Notes: a model not told the origin generated them from the letters alone. A stretch of 64,000 bases of DNA from Romboutsia sp. CE17 (GCF_012317385.1 NZ_CP051144.1:372001-436000); one strand, 5' to 3'; shown: positions 51,087-62,077, numbered from the stretch's first letter. Made by a program: numbers and translations.

Positions 51087-53057
51087 TTGGCGATACAAAA
51101 AATTATAACATCTAAGAGGGGGGAGATTTCTATCGAGTATGAATCAATTATAAAAAAAGACAATATAGATAAGTTTAAAAGTGGAAAATCAATAAGTAGT
51201 TATAAGTTTATGGGAAGTCATGTTACAAAACATAAAGGAAGAAATGGGGTAGCATTTATTGTTTGGGCACCAAATGCGAAATCAGTTTATGTAAGTGGTG
51301 AATTTAATGATTGGAGTTTAGATTCTAATCCAATGACTAATTTATACAACAGTGGCATATGGGGTGTATTTATAGAAGGTTTAAAAGAAGGCATTACATA
51401 TAAGTACAATGTTGTTGGATGTGATGGTGTAAGTAGGTTAAAGTCTGATCCATATGCTACATTTTCAGAGTTAAGGCCAAACACAGCTTCAGTAGTTTAT
51501 GATATAGAAGGCTATAAATGGTCGGATAATAAATGGCAAGAAGATAAGTCTAATAAAATTTATGATAATGAACCAATAAATATTTATGAAGTAAACTTAG
51601 GTTCATGGAAGAGAAAATGGGATGGTGAATTTTTTTTATATGAAGATTTATATGAAATGATTGATTATGCTAAGGACATGGGATATACACATATAGAAAT
51701 TATGCCAATAACAGAATATCCATTAGATATGTCTTGGGGATATCAGACTGTAGGATATTATAGCCCTACCAGTAGACATGGAAATCCAAATGAATTTAGA
51801 AAGTTTATTGAAAAATGTCATGAAAATAATCTAGGTGTAATATTAGATTTTGCATATAGTCATTTTTGTAGAGATGTACATGGGCTATATAAATTTGATG
51901 GTTCTCCCCAGTTTGAATATTCAGATCCAACTAAAGCAGATAATCATGGTTGGGGAACTGCCCACTTTGATTTAGGCAAGCCAGAAGTAAATAGCTTTTT
52001 ATTATCAAATATAATATATTGGTTTAAAGAGTTTCACATAGATGGAATAAGAGTGGATGCAGTATCTAGTATGTTGTATTTAGATTATGATGGTGGAGAC
52101 TGGAAGCCTAATAAGTATGGTGGAAGGGAAAACTTAGAAGCTATAGATTTTTTAAGAAAATTAAATGAAATTGTATATGAAAATATTAAAAATCCAATTG
52201 TAATTGCTGAAGAATCTACTGCGTGGCCAATGGTAACAGGGCCAACTTACAAAGGGGCTTTGGGGTTTACATATAAATGGAATATGGGATGGATGAATGA
52301 TACTTTAAAATATATGGAGATGGATTCAATATATAGGAAGTATCATCATAATTTAATAACATTTTCTTTTATGTATGCATTCTCAGAAAACTTTGTTTTA
52401 CCATTATCTCACGATGAAGTTGTTCATGGTAAAAAATCTTTATTAGATAAAATGCCTGGAGATTTGTGGCAAAAATTTGCGGGCCTTAGATTATTGTATG
52501 CATACTATATAGTTCATCCAGGTAAAAAATTATTATTTATGGGATCTGAGTTTGGTCAAGATATTGAATGGAGATATGCATATGGGCTTGAATGGGAATT
52601 ATTAGAAATAGAAGCTCATATGAAAATGAAATATTATGTTAAATCTTTAAATAATATGTATAGAAATGATAAGGCATTATATGAGTTAGATAATATTAAT
52701 GAAGGCTTTGATTTTATAGATCCTCATAATAGTGAGCAGAGTATAATCACTTTAATGAGAAAAGGAAAAAATGAAAATGATTTTACTATTGCTGTAATTA
52801 ATTTTACACCAGTAGTTCATTATGATTATAAAATAGGTGTACCATACAGCGGTGTTTATGAAGAAGTATTTAACTCAGACGATGAAAAATATTGGGGATC
52901 AAACCAGACAATGACAGGAGTAGAGCTTTTCTCAAACAATGAAAAATGGCATAACAAAGATTATAATATAAAAATAAAAATACCTCCTTTAGGAGCGACG
53001 TTTATAAAAATGAAACATAGAAAAGAAGATGTGAATAAAGATACTTCTAAAATATAA
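51087..53057 (+). CDS. glgB: 1,4-alpha-glucan branching enzyme (start uncertain)
   Basis: The enzyme adds alpha-1,6 branches to glycogen. It has CBM48 (about 35-130; GVAFIVWAPNAKSVYVSGEFNDW) and a GH13 barrel with catalytic Asp in DGIRVDAVSS, Glu in IAEES and Asp in LSHDEVVHG, ending in the all-beta C domain. The frame has no well-placed start: the TTG at 51087 lies 20 bases from AGGAG. An ATG at 51080 fits better, but it is in another frame and stops after 11 codons. Loss of one A in the A6 run at 51097-51102 would join it to glgB. It is the first gene of the glycogen operon. Confidence 0.93.
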   Translation: MAIQKIITSKRGEISIEYESIIKKDNIDKFKSGKSISSYKFMGSHVTKHKGRNGVAFIVWAPNAKSVYVSGEFNDWSLDSNPMTNLYNSGIWGVFIEGLKEGITYKYNVVGCDGVSRLKSDPYATFSELRPNTASVVYDIEGYKWSDNKWQEDKSNKIYDNEPINIYEVNLGSWKRKWDGEFFLYEDLYEMIDYAKDMGYTHIEIMPITEYPLDMSWGYQTVGYYSPTSRHGNPNEFRKFIEKCHENNLGVILDFAYSHFCRDVHGLYKFDGSPQFEYSDPTKADNHGWGTAHFDLGKPEVNSFLLSNIIYWFKEFHIDGIRVDAVSSMLYLDYDGGDWKPNKYGGRENLEAIDFLRKLNEIVYENIKNPIVIAEESTAWPMVTGPTYKGALGFTYKWNMGWMNDTLKYMEMDSIYRKYHHNLITFSFMYAFSENFVLPLSHDEVVHGKKSLLDKMPGDLWQKFAGLRLLYAYYIVHPGKKLLFMGSEFGQDIEWRYAYGLEWELLEIEAHMKMKYYVKSLNNMYRNDKALYELDNINEGFDFIDPHNSEQSIITLMRKGKNENDFTIAVINFTPVVHYDYKIGVPYSGVYEEVFNSDDEKYWGSNQTMTGVELFSNNEKWHNKDYNIKIKIPPLGATFIKMKHRKEDVNKDTSKI

Positions 53058-53200
53058 AAAATACTTATATAAAAAAAATAAAGATCAATAAAAAATATTA
53101 AAGTTGGAATAAAATTACTATAAAGAGATTAAATATTTAAGATAAGAATAGGGAATAGAAAATAAAAACAATATAAAGTTATCTAGGGGGCTTAAAATTA

Positions 53201-54355
53201 ATGAATAAAGAAATGATAGCAATGATATTAGCAGGTGGCCAAGGTTCAAGGTTAGGCGTTTTTACAAAGAGCATAGCAAAGCCAGCAGTATCATTTGGCG
53301 GAAAGTATAGAATAATAGATTTCGTGTTAAGTAACTGCTCTAATTCTGGAATTGATACAGTGGGGGTTTTAACTCAATATAGACCTCTAATACTAAATTC
53401 TCATATTGGAATGGGGAGCCATTGGGATTTAGATAGAATTAATGGAGGGGTTTATATATTACAACCTTACATGAACGAAAAAGAAGGTAATTGGTATAAA
53501 GGTACTGCAGATGCAATATATCAAAATATGAATTTTATTGACACATATAACCCAGAATACATACTTGTATTATCAGGTGACCACATTTATAAAATGGATT
53601 ATAGCAAGATGTTAAACTATCATAAAGAAAAAAAAGCGAAAGCGACTATAGCTGTAATTGAAGTTCCATGGGATGAAGCTTCTAGATTTGGAATTATGAA
53701 TACTAAAGATGATGGTCAAATTTATGAATTTGAAGAAAAACCAAATGAACCAAAAAGCAACTTAGCATCAATGGGAGTTTACATATTTAATTGGAGTACA
53801 TTAAGAGATTATTTTATCAGAGCAGAAGAAAACAATATATGCTTTGATGACTTTGGAAAAAATATAATTCCGATGATGTTAGAAAATAAGGCTGAAATGT
53901 ATGCATATTCATTTAAAGGATATTGGAGAGATGTAGGAACTATACAAAGTTTATGGGACGCAAATATGGATCTTATAAAATATCCTGATGCAATAGACTT
54001 AAATGATTCTAGATGGAGAATTTATACAAATACAATGGCAAGTCCTCCACAATATATAGGAAAAGATGCTGAAATTAGTGAAGCATTAATAGCAGACGGA
54101 TGTTCAATCTTAGGAAAAGTTAAAAAATCAGTTCTTTCTCATGGCGTTTGTGTAAATGAAAATAGTGTAGTAAAGGATTCAGTAATAATGCCTAATGTGA
54201 AAATAGGTAAAAATGTAACTATAGAAAGAGCAATGATAGGTGAAGGTGCAATTATAGAAGATAATGCTGTAATAAGAAATAATAATGATGAAATTAATGT
54301 AGTATCTGAGTACGAAATAGTAAAACCGCAAAAAGTTTTACAAGGGGGAAGATAG
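53201..54355 (+). CDS. glgC: glucose-1-phosphate adenylyltransferase, catalytic subunit
   Basis: The 384-residue enzyme makes ADP-glucose, the glycogen precursor. The nucleotide-binding loop [10 protein letters not shown], the [15 protein letters not shown] motif, the glucose-1-phosphate site EEKP and the [10 protein letters not shown] metal site are intact. A left-handed beta-helix follows (about 300-375). It pairs with GlgD, encoded two bases after. RBS AGGGGG lies upstream. Confidence 0.96.
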   Translation: MNKEMIAMILAGGQGSRLGVFTKSIAKPAVSFGGKYRIIDFVLSNCSNSGIDTVGVLTQYRPLILNSHIGMGSHWDLDRINGGVYILQPYMNEKEGNWYKGTADAIYQNMNFIDTYNPEYILVLSGDHIYKMDYSKMLNYHKEKKAKATIAVIEVPWDEASRFGIMNTKDDGQIYEFEEKPNEPKSNLASMGVYIFNWSTLRDYFIRAEENNICFDDFGKNIIPMMLENKAEMYAYSFKGYWRDVGTIQSLWDANMDLIKYPDAIDLNDSRWRIYTNTMASPPQYIGKDAEISEALIADGCSILGKVKKSVLSHGVCVNENSVVKDSVIMPNVKIGKNVTIERAMIGEGAIIEDNAVIRNNNDEINVVSEYEIVKPQKVLQGGR

Positions 54356-54357
54356 GT

Positions 54358-55488
54358 ATGAAGAACGAATGTATGGGATTAATAAATTTAGATAAAAAAG
54401 GATCACCAAGTGTAAGTAAGCTTAGCTATGCAAGACCAATAGCATCAATTCCAATAGCAGGTAGATATAGAGTAATAGATTTTACATTGTCAAATATGGT
54501 AAATTCTGGGATGACTAACATAGGGATATATGCAAAAGAAAAGTACAGATCACTAACGGATCATCTTGGTAGTGGTAAGGATTGGGACTTAAGTAGAAAT
54601 ACTGGAGGATTATGTATTTTAAGTCCAGAAAATACTAAATATCAAAATCAATATAAAGGTAGAAATGGTGATATATATACTATATTAGCAAATATAGATT
54701 ATATAGAGAGAAGTGAAGAGGAGTATATATTAATAGCTCCAAGTTATATGATTTGTAATATAAATTATTTAGAGGCAATAGAATATCATAAAAAGTCTAA
54801 TAACGATATAACTGTAATTTACAAAAATATTGATAATGCAAATAAGGACTTCAAAGGATGTTTAACTTTAAACTTAGATAGTAATGATAGAGTAATAAAT
54901 ATAGGAAGCAATTTAGGGGCATTTCCAAGGGCAAATATTTTTATGGAAATGTACATAATGAGACGTAAGGATTTCATATCATGTATATATGAAATAGTAA
55001 ACTTAGGAACTTATTCTTATTTCCAAGACTACATAACACATGAGATAAATAATATTCAAGTAGGTGCATACGAATTTAAAGGATATTTAAAATGTATAAA
55101 CTCAATACAAAGTTATTATGAATTAAGCAAAGATTTATTGTTACAAGATGCTTCACAAGAGCTTCTTTATTCAAAGAGAAAAATACTTACTAAGGAAAAG
55201 AACCAGGCTCCTACAATATATAAAGAAAATTCAAATGTAAAGAATTCTTTTATAGCTACGGGTTGCGTGATAGATGGAGTAGTAGAGAATAGTATTATAT
55301 TCAGAAAGGTTCATGTAGGAAAAAACACAGTAATAAAGAATTCTGTGATTATGCAAAACTGTACTATTGAATCTGATGTAATATTAAATAATGTAATATT
55401 GGATAAAAACATATCAATATCAGAGGGGAAAGAGTTAAGAGGAGATGAAAATTACCCTATGGTTATAGAGAAAAATCTAAGTATATAA
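54358..55488 (+). CDS. glgD: glucose-1-phosphate adenylyltransferase, regulatory subunit
   Basis: The 376-residue paralogue of GlgC keeps the overall fold and beta-helix but lacks the GGxGxRL nucleotide loop (it reads LINLDKKGSPSVSKL), so it is not catalytic. GlgD raises GlgC activity in Bacillus-type systems. AAGGGGG lies in the end of glgC. Confidence 0.95.
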   Translation: MKNECMGLINLDKKGSPSVSKLSYARPIASIPIAGRYRVIDFTLSNMVNSGMTNIGIYAKEKYRSLTDHLGSGKDWDLSRNTGGLCILSPENTKYQNQYKGRNGDIYTILANIDYIERSEEEYILIAPSYMICNINYLEAIEYHKKSNNDITVIYKNIDNANKDFKGCLTLNLDSNDRVINIGSNLGAFPRANIFMEMYIMRRKDFISCIYEIVNLGTYSYFQDYITHEINNIQVGAYEFKGYLKCINSIQSYYELSKDLLLQDASQELLYSKRKILTKEKNQAPTIYKENSNVKNSFIATGCVIDGVVENSIIFRKVHVGKNTVIKNSVIMQNCTIESDVILNNVILDKNISISEGKELRGDENYPMVIEKNLSI

Positions 55489-55507
55489 AATAAGGGGGAA
55501 TTTTTAA

Positions 55508-56950
55508 ATGAAGGTTTTTTATGTGACATCAGAGTGTTGGCCTTTTGTAAAAACAGGTGGATTAGGTGATGTATCTTATGCATTACCTAAAGCTTTAAAA
55601 AAAGAAGGCGTTGATGTAAGAGTTATATTACCAAAATATTCAACTATTCCAACATATTTAAAGGATCAACTTAAAGAAATTGCAGTATTCAATGTTCAAG
55701 TTGGATGGAGAAATCAATATTGTGGTCTTTTAGAGATAGAATTTGAAGGAATTAAATTTTACTTTATAGATAATGAATATTACTTTAAGAGAGAAGGAGA
55801 ATATGCATATATTTATGGGTATGAAGATGATGCAGAAAGATTTGCATTTTTTAGCGAGGCAGTTATAAAATCTATGGAAAAAATAGATTTTTATCCTGAT
55901 GTAGTCCATATAAATGATTGGCATACAGGAATGATCCCTCTAATACTAAAGAGTAAATATAGCCATTTAGAAAGATATAAAAATATTAAGACTATATATA
56001 CAATACATAATCTTCAATACCAAGGTGTATTTGGTAAAGAAGTATTAGGTGATTTATTAGGTTTATCTGATGATTATTATAATAATGGAGATGTGGAGTA
56101 CTACGGAGGCGTAAGTTTTATGAAATCAGGTATAGTATTTGCTGATAAAGTAACTACTGTAAGTAAGACTTATGTAGATGAGATACAAACTCCATTCTAT
56201 GGTGAGAAGTTAGATGGATTATTAAGAGCAAATTCTTATAAATTAGAAGGTATATTAAATGGGATTGATTATGATTTAAACAATCCTACAACTGACCCAA
56301 ATGTTTTCTTTAAATATGATGTTAATAGTATAGATAATAAAGTTAAAAATAAGTTAGAATTACAAAAAATACTAGGTTTGGAGATTAACCCTGATATCCC
56401 TGTTATAGGAATAGTTTCTAGATTAGTATCACAAAAGGGTTTTGATTTAATATCTTATATTATGCCTGAATTAGTTAGAGAAAATGTACAATTAGTAGTT
56501 TTAGGAACTGGAGAGCATCAGTATCAGTCTATGTTTAACTACTATGGTTCTAAATATAGTAAAAAAGTTTCGGCGAGAATTACTTTTGATAGTGCACTTG
56601 CACAACAAATATACTCTGGAAGCGATATGTTCCTAATGCCTTCATTATTTGAACCTTGTGGTATAGGACAAATGATGGCTATGAGATATGGTACATTGCC
56701 TATAGTTAGAGAAACTGGAGGACTTAAGGATACAGTACAACCTTATAATCAATATACAGGAGAGGGTAATGGATTTAGTTTTGCAAACTACAATGCTCAT
56801 GAAATGTTATATTGTATACAAAAAGGATTAAATCTATATAAGGATAAAGATATATGGCATAAATTAGTTAGAAATGCAATGAGTACTGATAATAGTTGGA
56901 AAAATTCAGCTAAAAAGTATATAGAAGTATATCAAGGAATTCTCAATTAA
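55508..56950 (+). CDS. glgA: glycogen synthase (ADP-glucose dependent, GT5)
   Basis: The 480-residue enzyme extends alpha-1,4 glucan chains. The N-terminal ADP-glucose loop FVKTGGLGDV, HINDWHTGMIP, TIHNLQYQG and the C-terminal FEPCGIGQMMAMRYG with ETGGLKDT are all present. It is in the operon between glgD and glgP. Confidence 0.97.
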   Translation: MKVFYVTSECWPFVKTGGLGDVSYALPKALKKEGVDVRVILPKYSTIPTYLKDQLKEIAVFNVQVGWRNQYCGLLEIEFEGIKFYFIDNEYYFKREGEYAYIYGYEDDAERFAFFSEAVIKSMEKIDFYPDVVHINDWHTGMIPLILKSKYSHLERYKNIKTIYTIHNLQYQGVFGKEVLGDLLGLSDDYYNNGDVEYYGGVSFMKSGIVFADKVTTVSKTYVDEIQTPFYGEKLDGLLRANSYKLEGILNGIDYDLNNPTTDPNVFFKYDVNSIDNKVKNKLELQKILGLEINPDIPVIGIVSRLVSQKGFDLISYIMPELVRENVQLVVLGTGEHQYQSMFNYYGSKYSKKVSARITFDSALAQQIYSGSDMFLMPSLFEPCGIGQMMAMRYGTLPIVRETGGLKDTVQPYNQYTGEGNGFSFANYNAHEMLYCIQKGLNLYKDKDIWHKLVRNAMSTDNSWKNSAKKYIEVYQGILN

Positions 56951-56962
56951 AGGAGAGATTTG

Positions 56963-59410
56963 ATGATCACAATTAGCAAAAGTAAATTTAAGCAATATTT
57001 TGAAAGTAAGATGTACAGTTTATACGCTCAGCCTATAAATGAAGCTAGTAATGAACAACTTTTAAATGTTCTTGCTAGCGTACTAAAAGATCTTATTGCC
57101 AAAAGATGGGTGGACACAAAGATTGATAAGCAAAAAGAAGTATATTATTTTTCTATAGAATTTTTATTAGGAAGACAATTACAATCTAATTTATTAAATT
57201 TAGATGTAGAAAATATTATAAGAGAAGGATTAAAGGATCTTAATATAGATTTAGATGATTTAATAAAATCAGAAGTAGATCCAGCTTTAGGAAACGGGGG
57301 GCTAGGTAGGCTAGCCGCTTGTTTCTTAGATTCTATGGCATCAGTAGGGATGAGTGGACACGGATATGGAATAAGATATCAATACGGTCTATTCAAACAA
57401 AAATTTGTAAATGGTTTTCAAGTTGAAGTACCAGACAATTGGCTAACTCAAGAAAGTTATTTATGGGAAGTTGTTAGACCAAACAAAGCAATACTTGTTA
57501 AATTTGAAGGTGATGTTTATTTAGAAGAACATAATGGAAACTTGAAAGTAATTCATAAAAATTATATTCCAGTTATGGCTATGCCTTATGATATACCTAT
57601 AATTGGTTATGAAAATGACTGCATAAATACATTGCGCTTATGGAAAAGTGAAATACCTAGACGTGATTTTGGGCAAACGACGGCTGATGCAAAAAATTAT
57701 TCTGGTAGTTATGAAGAAGCTTTAAATTACAGATATTACACAGAAGAAATTTCTCAAGTCTTATATCCTAATGATTCAAATTATGCAGGAAGGTTATTAA
57801 GACTAAAACAAGAATACTTTTTTGTAAGCGCAGGAATACAAGATATATATAGAAAATATAAGAAGCACAAACTTAATATACATGAGTTTTCTAATAAAGT
57901 TGCAATTCATATAAATGATACTCATCCAGCTCTTTGTGTTCCAGAGCTTATGAGAATATTATTAGACGTAGAAGGTCTTTCATGGGATGATGCATGGGAG
58001 ATAACTATAAACACCATATCATATACAAATCATACAATAATGGCAGAGGCTATGGAAAAATGGCCAGTAGACATGATCAAAAAATTATTACCACGAATAT
58101 ATATGATAATAGAAGAAATCAACAAAAGATATGTTATCTACTTAAATAATAAGTATAAAGACCAAAGTAAAGTTAATAGAATGAGCATTATAATTGATGG
58201 CAATGTAAATATGGCTAATCTATGTATAGCATCAAGTTATAGTGTAAATGGGGTTGCTAAACTTCATACAGAGATCTTAAAGAAAGAGGTACTAAAAGAT
58301 TTCTATGAAGATACTCCCTATAAATTTAATAATAAAACAAATGGAATTGCACATAGAAGATGGTTAATGAGTGCAAATCCAAATTTAAGTGGACTAATTA
58401 CAGATTTAATTGGAGATGAATGGAAGAAGGATACATTTAAATTAAAAGAACTTGAAAAGTATAAAGACGATAAGATTATATTAGATAAACTAGATATTAT
58501 TAAGTACGAAAATAAAGTTAAATTATCCAATTATATTATTGATAAATACAATATAAATGTTGATCCGAATTCTATATTTGATGTTCAGATAAAAAGATTA
58601 CATGCATATAAGCGTCAACTTTTAAATTTAATAAATATTATGACTTTATATCATAGAATATTAGATTATCCAGACATGGAAATTCAGCCAAGAACATTTA
58701 TTTTTGGAGCTAAAGCAGCGCCAGGATATTATCTGGCTAAATGTATAATAAAAGTAATAAACTCAGTAGCTGATCTAATTAATAATGACTATAGATTAAA
58801 AGATAAATTAAAGGTTGTCTTTATAGAGAACTATGGAGTTTCATTAGCAGAGTTAATAATACCAGCAGCTAATGTAAGTGAACAAATATCTACAACTACA
58901 AAAGAAGCATCAGGCACTAGTAATATGAAGTTTATGATGAATGGAGCTTTAACAATGGCAACCTTAGATGGTGCTAATGTTGAAATAAACGAACTAGTAG
59001 GAAATAATAATATGTTTTTATTTGGTTTAAGTGCAGAAGAAGTATTAAATTATAATAAAAATGGTGGTTATTCATCAATAGACTTATACCACTCAGATTT
59101 GAAACTAAAGCAAGTAGTGGATGATTTAATCAATGGATTTATACCTAATCTAGGGAAAGAAGGAAGAGAAGTTTATGACTCTCTAATAACTTATAATGAT
59201 GAGTATTTTGTATTAAGAGACGCTAAGAGTTATGAAAAGGCTCAAAGGCGATTAAGTGAACTATATAAGAACAAATATGATTGGAACAAAATGTCCTTAA
59301 TAAATATAGCTAACTCCGGGGCATTTTCGAGTGATAGAACTATAAAAGAATATGGAAGAGACATTTGGTTTAAAGGGTGTGAGATAAATGGGAAGATTAA
59401 TAAACTATAA
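56963..59410 (+). CDS. glgP: glycogen phosphorylase
   Basis: The 815-residue enzyme releases glucose-1-phosphate from glycogen. FSIEFLLGRQLQSN, DPALGNGGLGRLAACFLDS, HINDTHPAL and the pyridoxal-phosphate lysine motif EASGTSNMKFMMNGALT are intact. A TTG at 56960 and an ATG at 56963 are adjacent; the ATG after AGGAGAG is preferred. Its 3' end overlaps the next GH13 gene by 23 bases. Confidence 0.97.
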   Translation: MITISKSKFKQYFESKMYSLYAQPINEASNEQLLNVLASVLKDLIAKRWVDTKIDKQKEVYYFSIEFLLGRQLQSNLLNLDVENIIREGLKDLNIDLDDLIKSEVDPALGNGGLGRLAACFLDSMASVGMSGHGYGIRYQYGLFKQKFVNGFQVEVPDNWLTQESYLWEVVRPNKAILVKFEGDVYLEEHNGNLKVIHKNYIPVMAMPYDIPIIGYENDCINTLRLWKSEIPRRDFGQTTADAKNYSGSYEEALNYRYYTEEISQVLYPNDSNYAGRLLRLKQEYFFVSAGIQDIYRKYKKHKLNIHEFSNKVAIHINDTHPALCVPELMRILLDVEGLSWDDAWEITINTISYTNHTIMAEAMEKWPVDMIKKLLPRIYMIIEEINKRYVIYLNNKYKDQSKVNRMSIIIDGNVNMANLCIASSYSVNGVAKLHTEILKKEVLKDFYEDTPYKFNNKTNGIAHRRWLMSANPNLSGLITDLIGDEWKKDTFKLKELEKYKDDKIILDKLDIIKYENKVKLSNYIIDKYNINVDPNSIFDVQIKRLHAYKRQLLNLINIMTLYHRILDYPDMEIQPRTFIFGAKAAPGYYLAKCIIKVINSVADLINNDYRLKDKLKVVFIENYGVSLAELIIPAANVSEQISTTTKEASGTSNMKFMMNGALTMATLDGANVEINELVGNNNMFLFGLSAEEVLNYNKNGGYSSIDLYHSDLKLKQVVDDLINGFIPNLGKEGREVYDSLITYNDEYFVLRDAKSYEKAQRRLSELYKNKYDWNKMSLINIANSGAFSSDRTIKEYGRDIWFKGCEINGKINKL

Positions 59411-61307
59411 TTCTTGGGATGAAAAATTCAAGGCTCCATTTGGGGCCTTGAATATCAAAGATGAAATGACTATAAATGTACTTACTAATAAAAATTATGA
59501 TATATACAATATATATTTGGTTATTCAAGGTGAAAATGATGATTTAAGTACATTTATATATGAAAAAATAGAATTAAAAGAAATAGGAAATATTGATAAT
59601 GAAAAAACTTTTACTTGCAAAGTAAATCCATTTAATAAGGTTGGATTATATTTCTATTATTTTGAAATTGAAGCTAATATAAATGGAAACACAGAAAAAT
59701 TATTTTATGGTAAAAGTAAAGAAGATGGACAGGCATATGGTTATTCTTACGATAATATAAATAAATATCAAATAACAGTACATGATGACTTAAAGGTTCC
59801 AGATTGGTATAAAGACGGCATTGTTTATCATATATTTGTAGATAGATTCAATAATGGAAATAGAAATGATAAGCCTCTAAATGCTAAGAAAAATACTTTT
59901 ATATATTCTAATTGGGATGATGATCCAATGTATATAAAAGATTCAAACGGAGATATAATAAGATGGGATTTTTATGGAGGGAATCTAAAGGGTATAATAA
60001 ATAAATTAGGTTATCTAAAAAAATTAGGTGTAACTATAATATATTTAAGTCCTATATTTGAAGCTAGTAGTAATCATAAGTATGATACTGGTGACTATAA
60101 AAAAATTGATCCCATGTTTGGAGATGAAGAAGTTTTTACAGAATTAATAGAAAAAGCAAGCGAAAGAGGAATATCAATTATATTAGATGGAGTATTTAGT
60201 CATACTGGTGCAGACAGTAAATATTTTAATAAATTTGGAAATTATGATTCTATTGGAGCATTTCAATCTAAAGAATCTCCATATTCATCATGGTATAATT
60301 TTGAAGAATTTCCTGGAAAATATGAATGTTGGTGGGGAATAAAAGCACTACCGAATGTAAATGAACTAGATCCTTCTTATATGGATTATATAATTAGAAG
60401 TAGAGATAGCGTTATAAAAAAATGGACAAGTATGGGAGTTAAAGGCTGGAGACTAGATGTTGCAGATGAGCTACCAACAGAATTTATAAAAGAGTTAAGA
60501 CGTGAATTAAAGTTAATAGATAAAGATGCAATATTAACTGGAGAAGTTTGGGAAGATGCATCTAATAAAATAAGTTATTCAACAAGAAAAAATTATCTTG
60601 TAGGAGATCAGTTAGACTCTGTAATGGGGTATCCTTTTAGAAAAAACATAATATCATTCTTAAGGAATGAATGTACATCCTTAGAACTAAGTAATAATTA
60701 TATGGAAATTAAAGAAAATTATCCAAAGGAAGCATTTAAGTCAAATCTTAATCTAATTGGATCGCATGATGTAAGTAGAATAAAGACAGAGTTAAATTGT
60801 GATAGAGAGTTAGTTAAATTAGCTGTAATAACACAGATGACATTTGAAGGTATACCTTATATTTATTATGGAGATGAGGCAGGTCTTGAAGGTAAAACTG
60901 ACCCAGATAATAGAAGAACATATCCTTGGAAAAATGAAGATGATGACATGGTAGATTTTTATAAAAATGCTATAAGTACTAGAAAGAAATACAAAGCGTT
61001 AACTAATGGAGATACTTTATTTTTAGATATTAAAAATAAAGATGTATTTGGATTTATAAGATTTTATAAAGATAGCGATGAACAAGATGTTTTAGTTTTA
61101 ATAAATAGATCTAAAGAGTTACAACAAATTAAATTAGATTTAAATGCAGATATATTAGAAGAAATACCTTTAAAATATATACCTAAGAAGTATGGTGAAA
61201 TAATAGATAAAGAAGATGATGGAGTATTTAATAAAGGTAGATTTAATATAGGCATTAATGAAAAATCATTTAGATTATTTACTTTAAAAACGAATAATAT
61301 TGAGTAA
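59388..61307 (+). CDS. GH13 alpha-glycosidase (neopullulanase/amylopullulanase-like)
   Basis: The 639-residue enzyme has an N-terminal carbohydrate-binding/Ig-like domain (1-130) and a GH13 barrel: YHIFVDRF, nucleophile Asp in GWRLDVADE, acid Glu in GEVWE, Asp in GSHDVSR and YYGDEAGLEG. A beta C domain ends the protein. There is no signal peptide, so it acts in the cytoplasm. As the last gene of the glycogen operon it probably cuts alpha-1,6 or short alpha-1,4 links left by GlgP. Exact specificity cannot be read from sequence. Confidence 0.9.
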   Translation: MGRLINYNSWDEKFKAPFGALNIKDEMTINVLTNKNYDIYNIYLVIQGENDDLSTFIYEKIELKEIGNIDNEKTFTCKVNPFNKVGLYFYYFEIEANINGNTEKLFYGKSKEDGQAYGYSYDNINKYQITVHDDLKVPDWYKDGIVYHIFVDRFNNGNRNDKPLNAKKNTFIYSNWDDDPMYIKDSNGDIIRWDFYGGNLKGIINKLGYLKKLGVTIIYLSPIFEASSNHKYDTGDYKKIDPMFGDEEVFTELIEKASERGISIILDGVFSHTGADSKYFNKFGNYDSIGAFQSKESPYSSWYNFEEFPGKYECWWGIKALPNVNELDPSYMDYIIRSRDSVIKKWTSMGVKGWRLDVADELPTEFIKELRRELKLIDKDAILTGEVWEDASNKISYSTRKNYLVGDQLDSVMGYPFRKNIISFLRNECTSLELSNNYMEIKENYPKEAFKSNLNLIGSHDVSRIKTELNCDRELVKLAVITQMTFEGIPYIYYGDEAGLEGKTDPDNRRTYPWKNEDDDMVDFYKNAISTRKKYKALTNGDTLFLDIKNKDVFGFIRFYKDSDEQDVLVLINRSKELQQIKLDLNADILEEIPLKYIPKKYGEIIDKEDDGVFNKGRFNIGINEKSFRLFTLKTNNIE

Positions 61308-61312
61308 TAAAT

Positions 61313-61342
61313 AATAATGCCGTTTTTTAAGACGGCATTATT
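61313..61342. terminator. bidirectional terminator at the end of the glycogen operon
   Basis: AATAATGCCGT (61313-61323) with ACGGCATTATT (61332-61342), shared with the convergent ssb gene. Confidence 0.88.
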
Positions 61343-61348
61343 ATTTGT

Positions 61349-61768
61349 TTAAAAAGGAATTTCATCCTCAGATATCTCTTCTGTAATTTCAATATTTGAA
61401 TTATCTGTGAAAATTTGTGAACTACTATAGTATTTTTGTTCATCTGATTTTTTATTATCTAAGAACCTTAAATTATTTGCTCTAATTTTCGTAATATATT
61501 TGTTTTCACCTTCTGAAGTTTGATAAGATTCCGTTCTTAGAGATCCACTTACTGCAACTAAGCTTCCCTTTTGCAAATATCTAGAATAAATTTCTGCTTT
61601 TTTTCCCCATACTTCAATATTTATAAAGTCAGACTCAACTACTCCGTCTTTTGTTTTGTAGCCTCGGCTTACAGCTAACCTAAAATTAGTAACTGCATTA
61701 TTGAATTCTCCTACATATTTTAATTCTGGGGTATTTACTAGTCGTCCTACTAAAACAACATTATTCAT
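61349..61768 (-). CDS. ssb: single-stranded DNA-binding protein
   Basis: The 139-residue protein has the OB fold: MNNVVLVGRLVNTPELKY, FRLAVSRGYK, FINIEVWGKKAE and VSGSLRTESYQT. A short acidic linker leads to the C-terminal partner-binding tip EDEIPF. It lacks rpsF/rpsR neighbours, so it is probably a second SSB paralogue (SsbB-type or accessory) and not the replication copy. GAGGTGAT precedes the ATG. Confidence 0.93.
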   Translation of the reverse strand: MNNVVLVGRLVNTPELKYVGEFNNAVTNFRLAVSRGYKTKDGVVESDFINIEVWGKKAEIYSRYLQKGSLVAVSGSLRTESYQTSEGENKYITKIRANNLRFLDNKKSDEQKYYSSSQIFTDNSNIEITEEISEDEIPF

Positions 61769-62077
61769 TATATAATCACCTCATAAAAATTAAAATCTTT
61801 TATTATGAGTCTAGACAGAGAATAATAAATATATACCATATATTTACAATTGGATAAAATGCGAAGTTTATATATTAAGAACTTTTTAAATGTTTGAATT
61901 AAAAAAACTGTGAATAATAAAAAAATAAAATAAAGCTAAATAAATATAGAGCTTTAAAAATTAAAGAAATGATAATGGTAAAGAGTAAATTACTTAATTT
62001 TATTAATGAAAAAAATAGAAAACTAATGTATAATAAAAATATAAATTAAGAAAAAGTTCGAATACGGGGGAATTAAA
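61769..62077. other. intergenic region before the DAACS symporter
   Basis: A/T-rich spacer between divergent genes. A -10-like TATAAT (62030-62035) with a poor -35 lies 43 bases before the symporter ATG, and AAAGCT/AGCTTT (61934-61957) forms a small hairpin. No further gene seen. Confidence 0.4.

Noticed and set aside
51080-51114. Minus-one programmed frameshift into glgB at the A-AAA-AAT heptamer
   Set aside because: The heptamer is in phase with the upstream ATG, but a -1 shift leads to the wrong frame; glgB needs +1 (or loss of one A).
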